Shown: piece by piece, positions 46,373-53,428 of the stretch
Layout: each line of letters opens with the position of its first letter
Numbering within the stretch: position 1 is the first letter of the stretch
Assembly: GCF_014644295.1 (NCBI RefSeq)
Contig: NZ_BMKK01000001.1
Span: 62,001 to 126,000 of the forward strand
Direction of reading: 5' to 3'
Source: Emticicia aquatilis
GTDB taxonomy: Bacteria > Bacteroidota > Bacteroidia > Cytophagales > Spirosomataceae
DNA: 64,000 bases
Made by a program: the position numbers and the translations under genes
The notes under the pieces: model-generated
Told to the model about the DNA's origin: nothing
The model's database searches: none
The model's input: only the letters and a program-made list of their open reading frames with translations

Positions 46373-46512
46373 TTTATCACTTTGGTAACTCGCTTTTTTA
46401 ATCAACTTATGTACAATATTTGAAAACAAATAAAAAAAATGAAAACATTCTTGCTTTGGAAAACTTATTTGTTTTTCTTTGCTAATGAATTAATATTAAA
46501 ACATATAAAATT

Positions 46513-46689
46513 ATGGCAACTAATAAACCATTTGGCGATAATGCCAGAAAAGGGTCAATTAAGGAACGTTCACAGGTTTTGAATACCAAAACTGAACTTT
46601 GGGTTAAAAGAGATTCTACCACAGGTAGATTTATGGATGTGAAGACATCTTCAAACGAACCATTCAAAGGGGTTCGCAAAGAAAAGTAG
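46513..46689 (+). CDS. 58-residue conserved-looking basic protein
   Basis: ATG 46513 to TAG 46689. Composition and pattern: KPFGDNARKGSIKERSQVLN, TELWVKRDSTTGRFMDVKTS, ending PFKGVRKEK. The ARKGSIKxRSQ, KRDxxTGRFMD and PFKGVRKE words look like a conserved small-protein family, but I cannot name a function. It is the first gene on the plus strand after the divergent repressor, so it may be co-induced with the CBASS operon. Antisense frames in this span are shadows. Confidence 0.7.
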   Translation: MATNKPFGDNARKGSIKERSQVLNTKTELWVKRDSTTGRFMDVKTSSNEPFKGVRKEK

Positions 46690-46766
46690 TTACTACTGGA
46701 AGTAACCGTCTAAGCTTTTAGGTCGATAAGTTAAAAGCTATTTTTAACCATTCTATTTTATGTAAG

Positions 46767-46922
46767 ATGAATTTAATAACAAATGATTCATTAGACTTAG
46801 GATTCGGAAACTATTCAATAAAAGCAAGTGGAGAAAATGCTAGAATAATTTCTATTGGAATCTTTATCTTTTTAGTAGCGGCTGGTTTTGCATATTTAGC
46901 AAAGCAGTCAAATACAAACTGA
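46767..46922 (+). CDS. 51-residue single-pass membrane protein
   Basis: ATG 46767 to TGA 46922. The N-terminal half is polar (MNLITNDSLDLGFGNYSIKA); residues about 26-46 form one membrane helix (ARIISIGIFIFLVAAGFAYL), then KQSNTN. It lies between the 58-residue gene and the CD-NTase gene and is followed by a perfect terminator. It could be an accessory to the membrane effector or a leader gene; no homology is recognised. Confidence 0.6.
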   Translation: MNLITNDSLDLGFGNYSIKASGENARIISIGIFIFLVAAGFAYLAKQSNTN

Positions 46923-46925
46923 GAA

Positions 46926-46952
46926 AATGGGGCATAGTCCCCATTATTTTTT
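46926..46952 (+). terminator. Terminator/attenuator directly before the CD-NTase gene
   Basis: AATGGGG pairs with CCCCATT around CATAGT, followed by ATTTTTT. It starts 4 bp after the small membrane-protein gene and ends 20 bp before the CD-NTase ATG, leaving no room for another promoter between, so CBASS transcripts from upstream must pass it. Confidence 0.85.
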
Positions 46953-46971
46953 AAACTAAACTCCAATAAAC

Positions 46972-47952
46972 ATGAATAAAAGTGAACATTTAGACTCCGT
47001 AATAAAAACTCACCAAATTACAAAAGAGGAAAAACTTCTTAACAAATTCAGAGAAAGGAATAAAGAAGTCAAAGACGATTTATTTGAACATTACAAAGGG
47101 AGTATTTACAATCCTTTTAATTCGGGTTCGTATGCTAAAAATACGGCTATAAATACAAAGTTCGATTTTGATTTAATTGCTCCATTTAAAAGATATGCTT
47201 TTGGCACAAAAGGAACTCTCAAGGAAATGTACGAAGATGTTTACGATTTTCTTTATGAGAAATATAAAGATGTAGCAAAAGTAAAAAAACAAAAAGTGTC
47301 AATCGGAATTGAATTTTATGCAGATTCAGAAAATGATATTGTAAAAATTGATGTTACTCCTGGTAGAGAACTGAACGAAAAACAATATATAGAAGATAGT
47401 AAACTAAACCTATATGTCTATTCCAGATATGGAAAATTTGATGCTGGAAGTGAAAGAATTCAGACAAATATTCAGGCTCAAATAGATAGCATTAGAAATA
47501 GAGCTACTACCGAAAAAGATTCTATCAGAAAAATTATCAGACTTTTAAAGGTTTGGAAAAAGACGAAATTCGATTATCCTACAAAATCATATTTCTTGGA
47601 ATTAATAACAATTAAGGCTTTTGATAATAAAACTATAGCGGGTAATCTTTGGGATAAACTGAAAACAGTTTTAGAGTATATAAAAGATGAAGTAACAAAA
47701 GACAGCTTTACTCTAAAAGATAAAGGCAATAGTTCAAACGACTTAGCCGATACTTTAACTGAATCTGAAAAAAGAACACTTTCAAATGATATGAAAAATA
47801 TACTTGATAGAATTGAAGAAAATGATGAGAATATAAAAACATATTTTCCCGAAAATGCTAAGTTTAAAGAAGATAAAAAAGAAGAAAATAAATACCAAGT
47901 AAAAGGTAGTGGTTTTTTCACTATTCCACCAAAAAACGAAAGATTTGGATAA
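46972..47952 (+). CDS. CBASS CD-NTase (cGAS/DncV-like cyclic oligonucleotide synthase)
   Basis: 326 residues of the SMODS/nucleotidyltransferase fold. Active-site motif GS (residues 52-53) in SGSYAKNTAI, the acidic pair D65/D67 in KFDFDLIAPF and the third acid D127 in VKIDVTP are all present. A helical C-terminal half (IRKIIRLLKVWKK, YPTKSYFLELITIKAF) follows. It would make a cyclic di- or trinucleotide on phage infection; the product cannot be read from the sequence. It ends 3 bp before Cap2, and the C-terminal tail (VKGSGFFTIPPKNERFG) is the part that Cap2 conjugates to a target in type II systems. Confidence 0.92.
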   Translation: MNKSEHLDSVIKTHQITKEEKLLNKFRERNKEVKDDLFEHYKGSIYNPFNSGSYAKNTAINTKFDFDLIAPFKRYAFGTKGTLKEMYEDVYDFLYEKYKDVAKVKKQKVSIGIEFYADSENDIVKIDVTPGRELNEKQYIEDSKLNLYVYSRYGKFDAGSERIQTNIQAQIDSIRNRATTEKDSIRKIIRLLKVWKKTKFDYPTKSYFLELITIKAFDNKTIAGNLWDKLKTVLEYIKDEVTKDSFTLKDKGNSSNDLADTLTESEKRTLSNDMKNILDRIEENDENIKTYFPENAKFKEDKKEENKYQVKGSGFFTIPPKNERFG

Positions 47953-47955
47953 TTA

Positions 47956-49635
47956 ATGGAAGATAGACTACATAAAATTATAGGATATGTCTCTGAACTT
48001 AAAGATGTTTCAATTGTAGATACTTTTGAGATAACTAACGATTTAGATATAAAAGGTGCTATTTCCATTAAATTACCTGATAATCAAGAATCATTAATTT
48101 TTGAAGTAAGAATACTACCAGAATATCCATTAAAAACAGGAAATTCTGAATCAATTACTTTTATTAATATTGGCTTATTAAAATATAAGCACATTATGAA
48201 AAGTGGTTCTATCTGTATTCACACTTCACATTGTACTGATTTAAGAAAAAAGATTGAGATTGACTTTAATTCATTAAAAAGATGGATTTGGGAGTATTAC
48301 ATAAATGGTAAAGAAGATAAACATTATGAACATCTTATACTAAATCCGTCACCAATTAAAACAGCATATTATTCTTATTTATTTACAGAAGTGAGTCATT
48401 CTTTTAATAAAGGTGATTTTGGATATTTTGAATATTCGCTGATGAGTGAAGGGAGCTATTATGGAAATAAAATATATAATAATGTTGTCCAAGAATTTAA
48501 AACAAAATACCAAAAAAGCATTATTCAGTGTCAATGGGGAATTCAAATAAAAAGTCTTAGACGAGTAAGTAGTAATCATGGAATATACATATATATAGAA
48601 ACGCCACCAGCTAATTTTGAAAAATTTGCGTTTGAAACATGGAAAGAATTAGAACCACTAATTAGTCAAGATTTTCTTAAATTTTTATATGATTTTGAAG
48701 TCTCAAATAAAAACAATAGAGGAGTAAATATTCCTTTATTGTTAGGATATAAGATAACTGATAATGAAATACATTGGCAAACGGCTAATTTAGAAATTGG
48801 TAATTTTCCAATTTATCACAAAAAAGAAAATCAAAAATATATAGGATATTTTGATGATAGAAATATCGAATGGGGAATTACAAAAAACTGTTCCTATAAA
48901 TATTTCTTTGGTCGTGGAAAAATGGAGGATAAAATAAGTCAAGGACGAATTTTAATTATAGGAGTTGGAGCCATTGGAAGTATGGTGGCTACAACATTAG
49001 CAAGAGGAGGTTGTACTAAAATAGATGTTGTTGATTTTGATGTAAAAGAGCCTGAAAATGTTTGTAGAGCCGAATACTCATTTCTAACAGGAATAAACGA
49101 TAAAGTAACAGATATTTCAAATTATTTACACTCAATATCTCCTTTTATAGATGTAAAAATAATACAAAAAGGTGGGCTTTTTAATTCTATTTTAAAAATT
49201 CAAGATTGGGAAAAATTTGAAATTCAAATTCATGAAACAGAGAAGAAAGAGTTTTTTAATCAATATGATTTAATTTTTGATTGCTCAACAGATAATGATT
49301 TAATGTTTGTTTTAAATCAATTAGAACTACACAATTTAATTTCAATGGCTATAACAAATAAGGCAAAAAGCTTAGTTTGTTCAACAGAAATCAAAAGTTA
49401 TGATTGGGTTATAAATCAATTTGAAAAGATACTTGACAATGATATTGAAGACCTACATTATCCTACTGGTTGTTGGAGTCCAACCTTTAAAGCATCTTAT
49501 AACGATATAAGTGTGTTAGTTCAATATGCCTTAAAACATATTAATTTAAGACTTTCACAAGATATATCACTAAGAAACTTTGTTGTAGAAACTAATACTG
49601 ATAATGAGTTAAATATTAAACTAAAAGAATTTTGA
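47956..49635 (+). CDS. cap2: CBASS Cap2, E2-E1 fusion ubiquitin-transfer-like enzyme
   Basis: 559 residues. E2-like N-terminal domain with catalytic Cys87 in SGSICIHTSH (about 1-150), a linker domain (about 155-310), then an E1/ThiF adenylation domain with the nucleotide loop GVGAIG (336-341), VDFDVKEPENVCRAEY and the catalytic Cys506 in TGCWSPTF. Cap2 joins the CD-NTase C-terminus to a cell component and primes cyclic nucleotide synthesis (known for type II CBASS). All key residues are present. Start ATG 47956; stop overlaps cap3. Confidence 0.93.
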   Translation: MEDRLHKIIGYVSELKDVSIVDTFEITNDLDIKGAISIKLPDNQESLIFEVRILPEYPLKTGNSESITFINIGLLKYKHIMKSGSICIHTSHCTDLRKKIEIDFNSLKRWIWEYYINGKEDKHYEHLILNPSPIKTAYYSYLFTEVSHSFNKGDFGYFEYSLMSEGSYYGNKIYNNVVQEFKTKYQKSIIQCQWGIQIKSLRRVSSNHGIYIYIETPPANFEKFAFETWKELEPLISQDFLKFLYDFEVSNKNNRGVNIPLLLGYKITDNEIHWQTANLEIGNFPIYHKKENQKYIGYFDDRNIEWGITKNCSYKYFFGRGKMEDKISQGRILIIGVGAIGSMVATTLARGGCTKIDVVDFDVKEPENVCRAEYSFLTGINDKVTDISNYLHSISPFIDVKIIQKGGLFNSILKIQDWEKFEIQIHETEKKEFFNQYDLIFDCSTDNDLMFVLNQLELHNLISMAITNKAKSLVCSTEIKSYDWVINQFEKILDNDIEDLHYPTGCWSPTFKASYNDISVLVQYALKHINLRLSQDISLRNFVVETNTDNELNIKLKEF

Positions 49636-50108
49636 TTTTAACAAATATAGAAATAGGACTAAGTATAGAAATTGACGATAAATTGGTAGGTAATCTTATT
49701 TATATCGGCAAGAAACACTATCCGAATGAGTTTGGGGGTTTTCTTATCGGTAATTATTCAGATGATTTTAAGAAATTAAATATTACAGATACTATTTTAC
49801 CAAATAGATATAAATCAACTCCATTTTTATTTGAAAGAGAAAATATAGGAGTAGACGAACAATTTGAAAAGTTTTATAAAGAAAACCCTCAAAAATTTTA
49901 TGTTGGGGAATGGCATACACACCCCAATAACCTACCTATTCCAAGTAATATGGATATTAAAGCCATGAATAATATTACTAATTCTAAAGAAGTGGCTATT
50001 CAAAATCCTATATTCTTAATAATTGGGTATAATAAAATTAAAACAGAACTTGGTTTTTACATTATTTTTAAAAATAAAATATATAAATATGAAACAGTTA
50101 ATAAATAA
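49632..50108 (+). CDS. cap3: CBASS Cap3, JAMM/MPN isopeptidase
   Basis: 158 residues. JAMM motif complete: Glu33 in NEFGGFLIG, His95 and His97 in EWHTHP, Ser105 and Asp108 in PSNMD. Cap3 removes the CD-NTase conjugate made by Cap2. No ATG is available near the start; translation must begin at TTG 49632, which overlaps the Cap2 stop as TTGA, so it is coupled to Cap2. The 3' end overlaps the effector gene by 20 bp. Confidence 0.92.
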   Translation: MILTNIEIGLSIEIDDKLVGNLIYIGKKHYPNEFGGFLIGNYSDDFKKLNITDTILPNRYKSTPFLFERENIGVDEQFEKFYKENPQKFYVGEWHTHPNNLPIPSNMDIKAMNNITNSKEVAIQNPIFLIIGYNKIKTELGFYIIFKNKIYKYETVNK

Positions 50109-50835
50109 AATTATTGGAGTTTTGGTATTGTCAATCTTTACTGTTACTTACAGTTTGGGGCAGAAGGATAGCACGAAAGCTAAGTTAGAAAAAATTGATT
50201 TTAGAATAGAAAAAGTAGAGGGTTTTCAAGAAATAACAAAACAAGGATTAGATAATAACTTCAAACAACTAGAGAACAAAATTAATGACGATTATTCTTT
50301 ATTAAAATACTTAGGTTGGATAGGTTTAGGTTTAAATCTTATTGTTTTAATCGGTGGTTTATGGAAATACAAAGAGTATGTAGAAAAAAAACTAACTGAA
50401 AAGTTTGATAAAATTATTACACAAAAAGAAGCTAATATATTGGAGATTTTAGACAAACAAGACATAGAAAAACAAATTGTTAATACAAAGAAAATTCTTG
50501 TTCTTTCTTCAAAAAATGCCAGTGATATTTTTATAAGAAAGTTTTTTAGAGCTATGGGATTTCCTGTAAATAATGTAAATTTTGAAAAGGTAGATTCATT
50601 TCAAAATTTTGGAAACTATGATTTAATTTTTGCAAATAATGAAGACAATACTTTAGATATTAATTTGATTCAAGAATTTTTTCAAAAAAGTAATAATAAA
50701 ACAGTTTTGTTTTTCTTTGGTAGTCAATATCCAAGAGGAACAAGTGAATCTGATAGAATGAATTTAGCAAATAGTCGAACACAGATTTATGGAAACCTTA
50801 TAAACTTGCTAAGATACCAAGAGGTTTTAAAATAA
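50089..50835 (+). CDS. CBASS membrane effector: signal/TM, periplasmic coiled coil, TM, cytoplasmic Rossmann-like domain
   Basis: 248 residues from ATG 50089. An earlier in-frame ATG (50023) lies inside cap3 and would spoil the signal helix. N-terminal helix with cleavage-like site (LVLSIFTVTYSLGQ, 11-25), coiled coil (about 28-68), TM helix (about 72-93, YLGWIGLGLNLIVLIGGLW), charged coiled coil (95-130), then an alpha/beta domain (134-248) with alternating strands KILVLSS, YDLIFANN and KTVLFFFG. The last resembles receiver- or NARF/TIR-like Rossmann folds without a clear catalytic set. By position it is the cell-killing effector; the C-terminal domain would sense the nucleotide and the membrane part would act. 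Confidence 0.8.
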   Translation: MKQLINKIIGVLVLSIFTVTYSLGQKDSTKAKLEKIDFRIEKVEGFQEITKQGLDNNFKQLENKINDDYSLLKYLGWIGLGLNLIVLIGGLWKYKEYVEKKLTEKFDKIITQKEANILEILDKQDIEKQIVNTKKILVLSSKNASDIFIRKFFRAMGFPVNNVNFEKVDSFQNFGNYDLIFANNEDNTLDINLIQEFFQKSNNKTVLFFFGSQYPRGTSESDRMNLANSRTQIYGNLINLLRYQEVLK

Positions 50836-51152
50836 TTATTTTTCTTTATAACTAGTAGAGTTTTGGTATATTGAATTAAGGGGTTTATAAAATAGCATTG
50901 AACTTAGTTTTTATTCATATTTTGATAATCTCTAAAGATAGAAAGAAGGAGTGATTAATAAAAAGTCAGGCAAAAAGAAAAAGTATTATTCTTTCAAAGA
51001 AAAGATATAATTATAGAAAGACTAAGTTTGTATAATTCTTTGTTTTAACAATAGATAATTGTTAAGTAAGGATTATTCCTATCAAATAGAAGATAATGTG
51101 TTAGAATCAGTTTTTCAATGGTATTTTTAAAGAATTATAGAGATAATTAAAC
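50836..51152. other. 317-bp gap after the CBASS operon
   Basis: AT-rich. No reading frame of note, no clear terminator hairpin, and nothing recognisable between the CBASS effector and the convergent lipoprotein gene. Confidence 0.5.
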
Positions 51153-52055
51153 TCATTTATTAATTTTAATATCTATTACTTCGTTTATTGAATCAGATTC
51201 AAGATTATCACCAATAATAAATCTATATACTCCATTTTTATTAAATATTAATTCAGGCTTACTTTCACCAGCTTTTGTTCCTTTAAAAGTAGCTGTATTA
51301 ATAATTGTACTTTCTAAATTTTCAAAACCATTAGGAGTTATAGTTGATTCGACAAAACCATCATTTCCAGAATAAACAACATAAAAGAAATTATTAGAAG
51401 GGTCAACTATTCCAAACTCCTTTCCATGAGGTATTTTTAATTTTAATAAAAATAATTCACCATGATTAATTTCAGTAGGATACTTTAAGAAAATACCATC
51501 AGTACTTTTAGAAGATGTTTGCTTTTCAACCTCAGATTTTTTTTCACCTGTTTTTTCCTGTTTTTTCACATTTTCTTTCACGAATGGTACAAATCCTTCA
51601 ACTACCTCTTGTCCTTCTTTTATATAGGATAAAATCAAGGTTTTATCGGTTAATTCCTTAACTTCATATCTTTCTTTTTTATTATTCAAGGTAATAATGA
51701 TAGTTCCCAATCCATCAAACTCCCAACTTCCTGTTTGAGTTAATAAAACTGAAAGCCCATCTTCTGAATTACTAATCGTATAATTGCCATTTCCCTCAAA
51801 TTCAAATATCGAAGTTTCCATCATTTTAAAAACTCCTTGTCCCATTGCTCCTGCTAATTGTTCAGTTAAACTTGAACTCTGAGAAAGTTCAGCTAATCTA
51901 TCTTTCTTTTCATTTATGGTTTTCGGGCTATAAATCCATTTCTTACAAAGTCGTTTAATCTTTGTTTCCTTACTAACACAAGAACTAAAACAGAATGGCA
52001 AAAAGATAAAAAGCAAAATTTGAAGTAATACCAGATTTGATTTAGAAGATAGCAT
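51153..52055 (-). CDS. Island-encoded lipoprotein with lipocalin-like domain
   Basis: 300 residues from ATG 52055. The frame is open to 52154, but that start lies in the large hairpin. Lipoprotein signal LLFIFLPFCFSSC with Cys about 23. Residues 30-165 fit a lipocalin-like small beta-barrel (CKKWIYSP, FEFEGNGNYTI, GSWEFDGLGTIIITLNNKKE). A Lys/Glu linker (about 170-200) and a second beta domain (about 205-300) follow. Function unknown; an exported cargo protein that could act at the cell surface (for instance in exclusion) is only a guess. Confidence 0.7.
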   Translation of the reverse strand: MLSSKSNLVLLQILLFIFLPFCFSSCVSKETKIKRLCKKWIYSPKTINEKKDRLAELSQSSSLTEQLAGAMGQGVFKMMETSIFEFEGNGNYTISNSEDGLSVLLTQTGSWEFDGLGTIIITLNNKKERYEVKELTDKTLILSYIKEGQEVVEGFVPFVKENVKKQEKTGEKKSEVEKQTSSKSTDGIFLKYPTEINHGELFLLKLKIPHGKEFGIVDPSNNFFYVVYSGNDGFVESTITPNGFENLESTIINTATFKGTKAGESKPELIFNKNGVYRFIIGDNLESDSINEVIDIKINK

Positions 52056-52098
52056 GAATTGAGATATTAAATAAAAAGCATGAACAATTACATTTACT

Positions 52099-52216
52099 TG
52101 TATTCTGAGGCTCTGGTAAACCTTACAAACAAAGCAAAGTAACGTCCATGCCATGCACAGACGTTTTGGCTTTACTTCCCTGTTTGTAATAGAAACTTAC
52201 CAGATTTCAGAATACA
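52099..52216. repeat. Large imperfect inverted repeat (118 nt)
   Basis: Nested complementary arms: TGTATTCTG with CAGAATACA, TCTGGTAA with TTACCAGA, TACAAACA with TGTTTGTA, AAGTAA with TTACTT and CGTC with GACG, loop CATGCCATGCACA. Small bulges interrupt the stem. It is upstream of the lipoprotein gene on its strand. Candidates: replication origin or nick site for the Rep-like protein, a recombination hairpin, or a MITE. Confidence 0.75.
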
Positions 52217-52427
52217 GGACTTTTAGCTAAACGCACTATAATATTTTACTTACTATATATTTTCTAAGATAATGTGTATTATTTTAAATATACGGTTTCC
52301 TCCTTTATCTTTACAGTTAATTATTCAATTTTATTCTAAAATAAATATATTGACTAATATAAAACAATAAAAAATAATAAAGTTTTTAATACCATATTTT
52401 TATAACCTTTTTATGGTTTTTAATTAC

Positions 52428-52450
52428 TTTTATTGATTATGTATTAATTT
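52428..52450 (+). repeat. Right arm-site-like direct repeat
   Basis: TTTTATTGATTATGTATTAATTT, one mismatch to 41342-41364, 38 bp inside attR. Together the two copies flank the attP core in the circular form. Confidence 0.55.
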
Positions 52451-52487
52451 GTATTTGTAACTATTTAATAATCAATATATTAATACT

Positions 52488-52503
52488 TTTTGCATTGGAA
52501 AGT
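52488..52503 (+). repeat. attR core
   Basis: TTTTGCATTGGAAAGT, identical to the mnmE 3' copy at 41205-41220 and followed by G where the left has A. This gives an FCIGK-TGA remnant of an mnmE end. Confidence 0.85.
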
Positions 52504-52588
52504 GATTTATCTCATAGCATAGATAAAATCATTATTAAATATTTACGATTATTTTCAATTTAATAGTCGCTATTTCGCCTAACCAACA

Positions 52589-53395
52589 ATGAGTTTTTCA
52601 GAACAATTATTCGAAAAAATAAAAGAATACGCTACGTCAAAAGAGATAACTTGGATAGAAAGTAAAGCCAGTGGCAGTTTACAATCGCTACAGACTGCGT
52701 TTGTGGCTACACCAAGATTTATTAGCAAAACTCTCATTCAATCTACTGAAACTATCAACGATTTATCTATCAAAGATTGGTCGCTGGACAGACTCGTTAG
52801 AGTTTACTTGCTTTCGCAAATGGATAGTTCAGATAAAGATTCCTACACCAAAGCCCTTGATACACTCTTTGAAACTGCTGAAAATAATGAGGCGGTTGCA
52901 CTTATTTCTGCACTACCCTTTTTGGCTTTTCCTGATTATTGGATGCTAAGGGCTACTGATGCAGTGCGTTCAAACATTGGTTTAGTTTTCGACGCAATTG
53001 CATTTCAGAATCCATTTCCGATGCAATATTTCTCTGAACTGGCTTGGAATCAACTGGTTTTGAAGTGTATTTTCAATGATAAACCTATTCACCGAATTCA
53101 AGGTTTAAACGAACGAGCAAATCAAGAATTGGCAATTTCGATTTCTAACCTTGCCCATGAGCGTTGGGCTGCTGGTCGCACGATTCCTGCTCAGGCTTGG
53201 CGATTGGTCAGTAAATTTATGAATGAAGCAATTTTTAAAGATATTTGTACCCTATTTGTATCTCAAAATCAAAATGACCAAATAGCGGCTACTTTGGTTT
53301 GTAACGAAACTGATTTTTCAGCGGCCAAAGAAGAATTAGAAAAACACCAAGAATTACAGAACAAAACCTTTAGTTGGTCAATGCTTGAGGTTTAG
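52589..53395 (+). CDS. eboA: EboA domain-containing protein
   Basis: 268 residues, alpha-helical. The conserved block NPFPMQYFSELAWNQLVLKC followed by RANQELAISISNLAHERWAA, about residues 145-205, is the EboA signature. First gene of the ebo cluster; EboA has no known enzyme activity. It starts 85 bp beyond the island end, so the island may have separated the cluster from its old upstream context. Confidence 0.88.
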   Translation: MSFSEQLFEKIKEYATSKEITWIESKASGSLQSLQTAFVATPRFISKTLIQSTETINDLSIKDWSLDRLVRVYLLSQMDSSDKDSYTKALDTLFETAENNEAVALISALPFLAFPDYWMLRATDAVRSNIGLVFDAIAFQNPFPMQYFSELAWNQLVLKCIFNDKPIHRIQGLNERANQELAISISNLAHERWAAGRTIPAQAWRLVSKFMNEAIFKDICTLFVSQNQNDQIAATLVCNETDFSAAKEELEKHQELQNKTFSWSMLEV

Positions 53396-53428
53396 AAACG
53401 GAGTATTAACAACAATAGAATCAATAAA

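Larger units (their letters stand above)
41205..52503. mobile_element. Integrative genomic island in mnmE, 11.3 kb, carrying type II CBASS
   Basis: Bounded by 16-bp direct repeats (attL 41205-41220, attR 52488-52503), with a tyrosine integrase immediately inside the left end, excisionase-like and Rep-like genes, a phage-type XRE/ImmA switch, and a defence operon. The base composition is more AT-rich than both flanks. No conjugation, relaxase or phage structural gene is seen, so it is probably a mobilisable or satellite-like island. The mnmE (trmE) 3' end is a known target of other islands, such as SGI1 in enterobacteria, whose integrase is a different lineage. Confidence 0.88.
52056..52588. 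other. 533-bp right-end region of the island and junction to eboA
   Basis: Holds the 118-nt hairpin (52099-52216), about 200 bp of very AT-rich DNA, the right arm-site repeat (52428-52450), attR (52488-52503) and 85 bp of chromosomal spacer before eboA. No gene is seen. Confidence 0.7.

Noticed and set aside
46482-46679. Minus-strand 65-codon frame over the small gene
   Set aside because: It is antisense to the 58-residue plus-strand gene, whose residue pattern looks conserved; the minus frame has no start context or family pattern.
46972-47952. Pycsar cyclase or abortive-infection nucleotidyltransferase instead of CBASS CD-NTase
   Set aside because: The GS/DxD/third-acid pattern and the adjoining Cap2 and Cap3 genes indicate CD-NTase; there is no cyclase-type domain.
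51153-52154. Longer start of the island lipoprotein at 52154
   Set aside because: The extra 33 residues translate half of the large hairpin; the start at 52055 gives a proper lipoprotein signal peptide.
52099-52216. Integron attC site or retron RNA
   Set aside because: There is no GTTRRRY/RYYYAAC pair, no integron integrase and no reverse transcriptase in the island.
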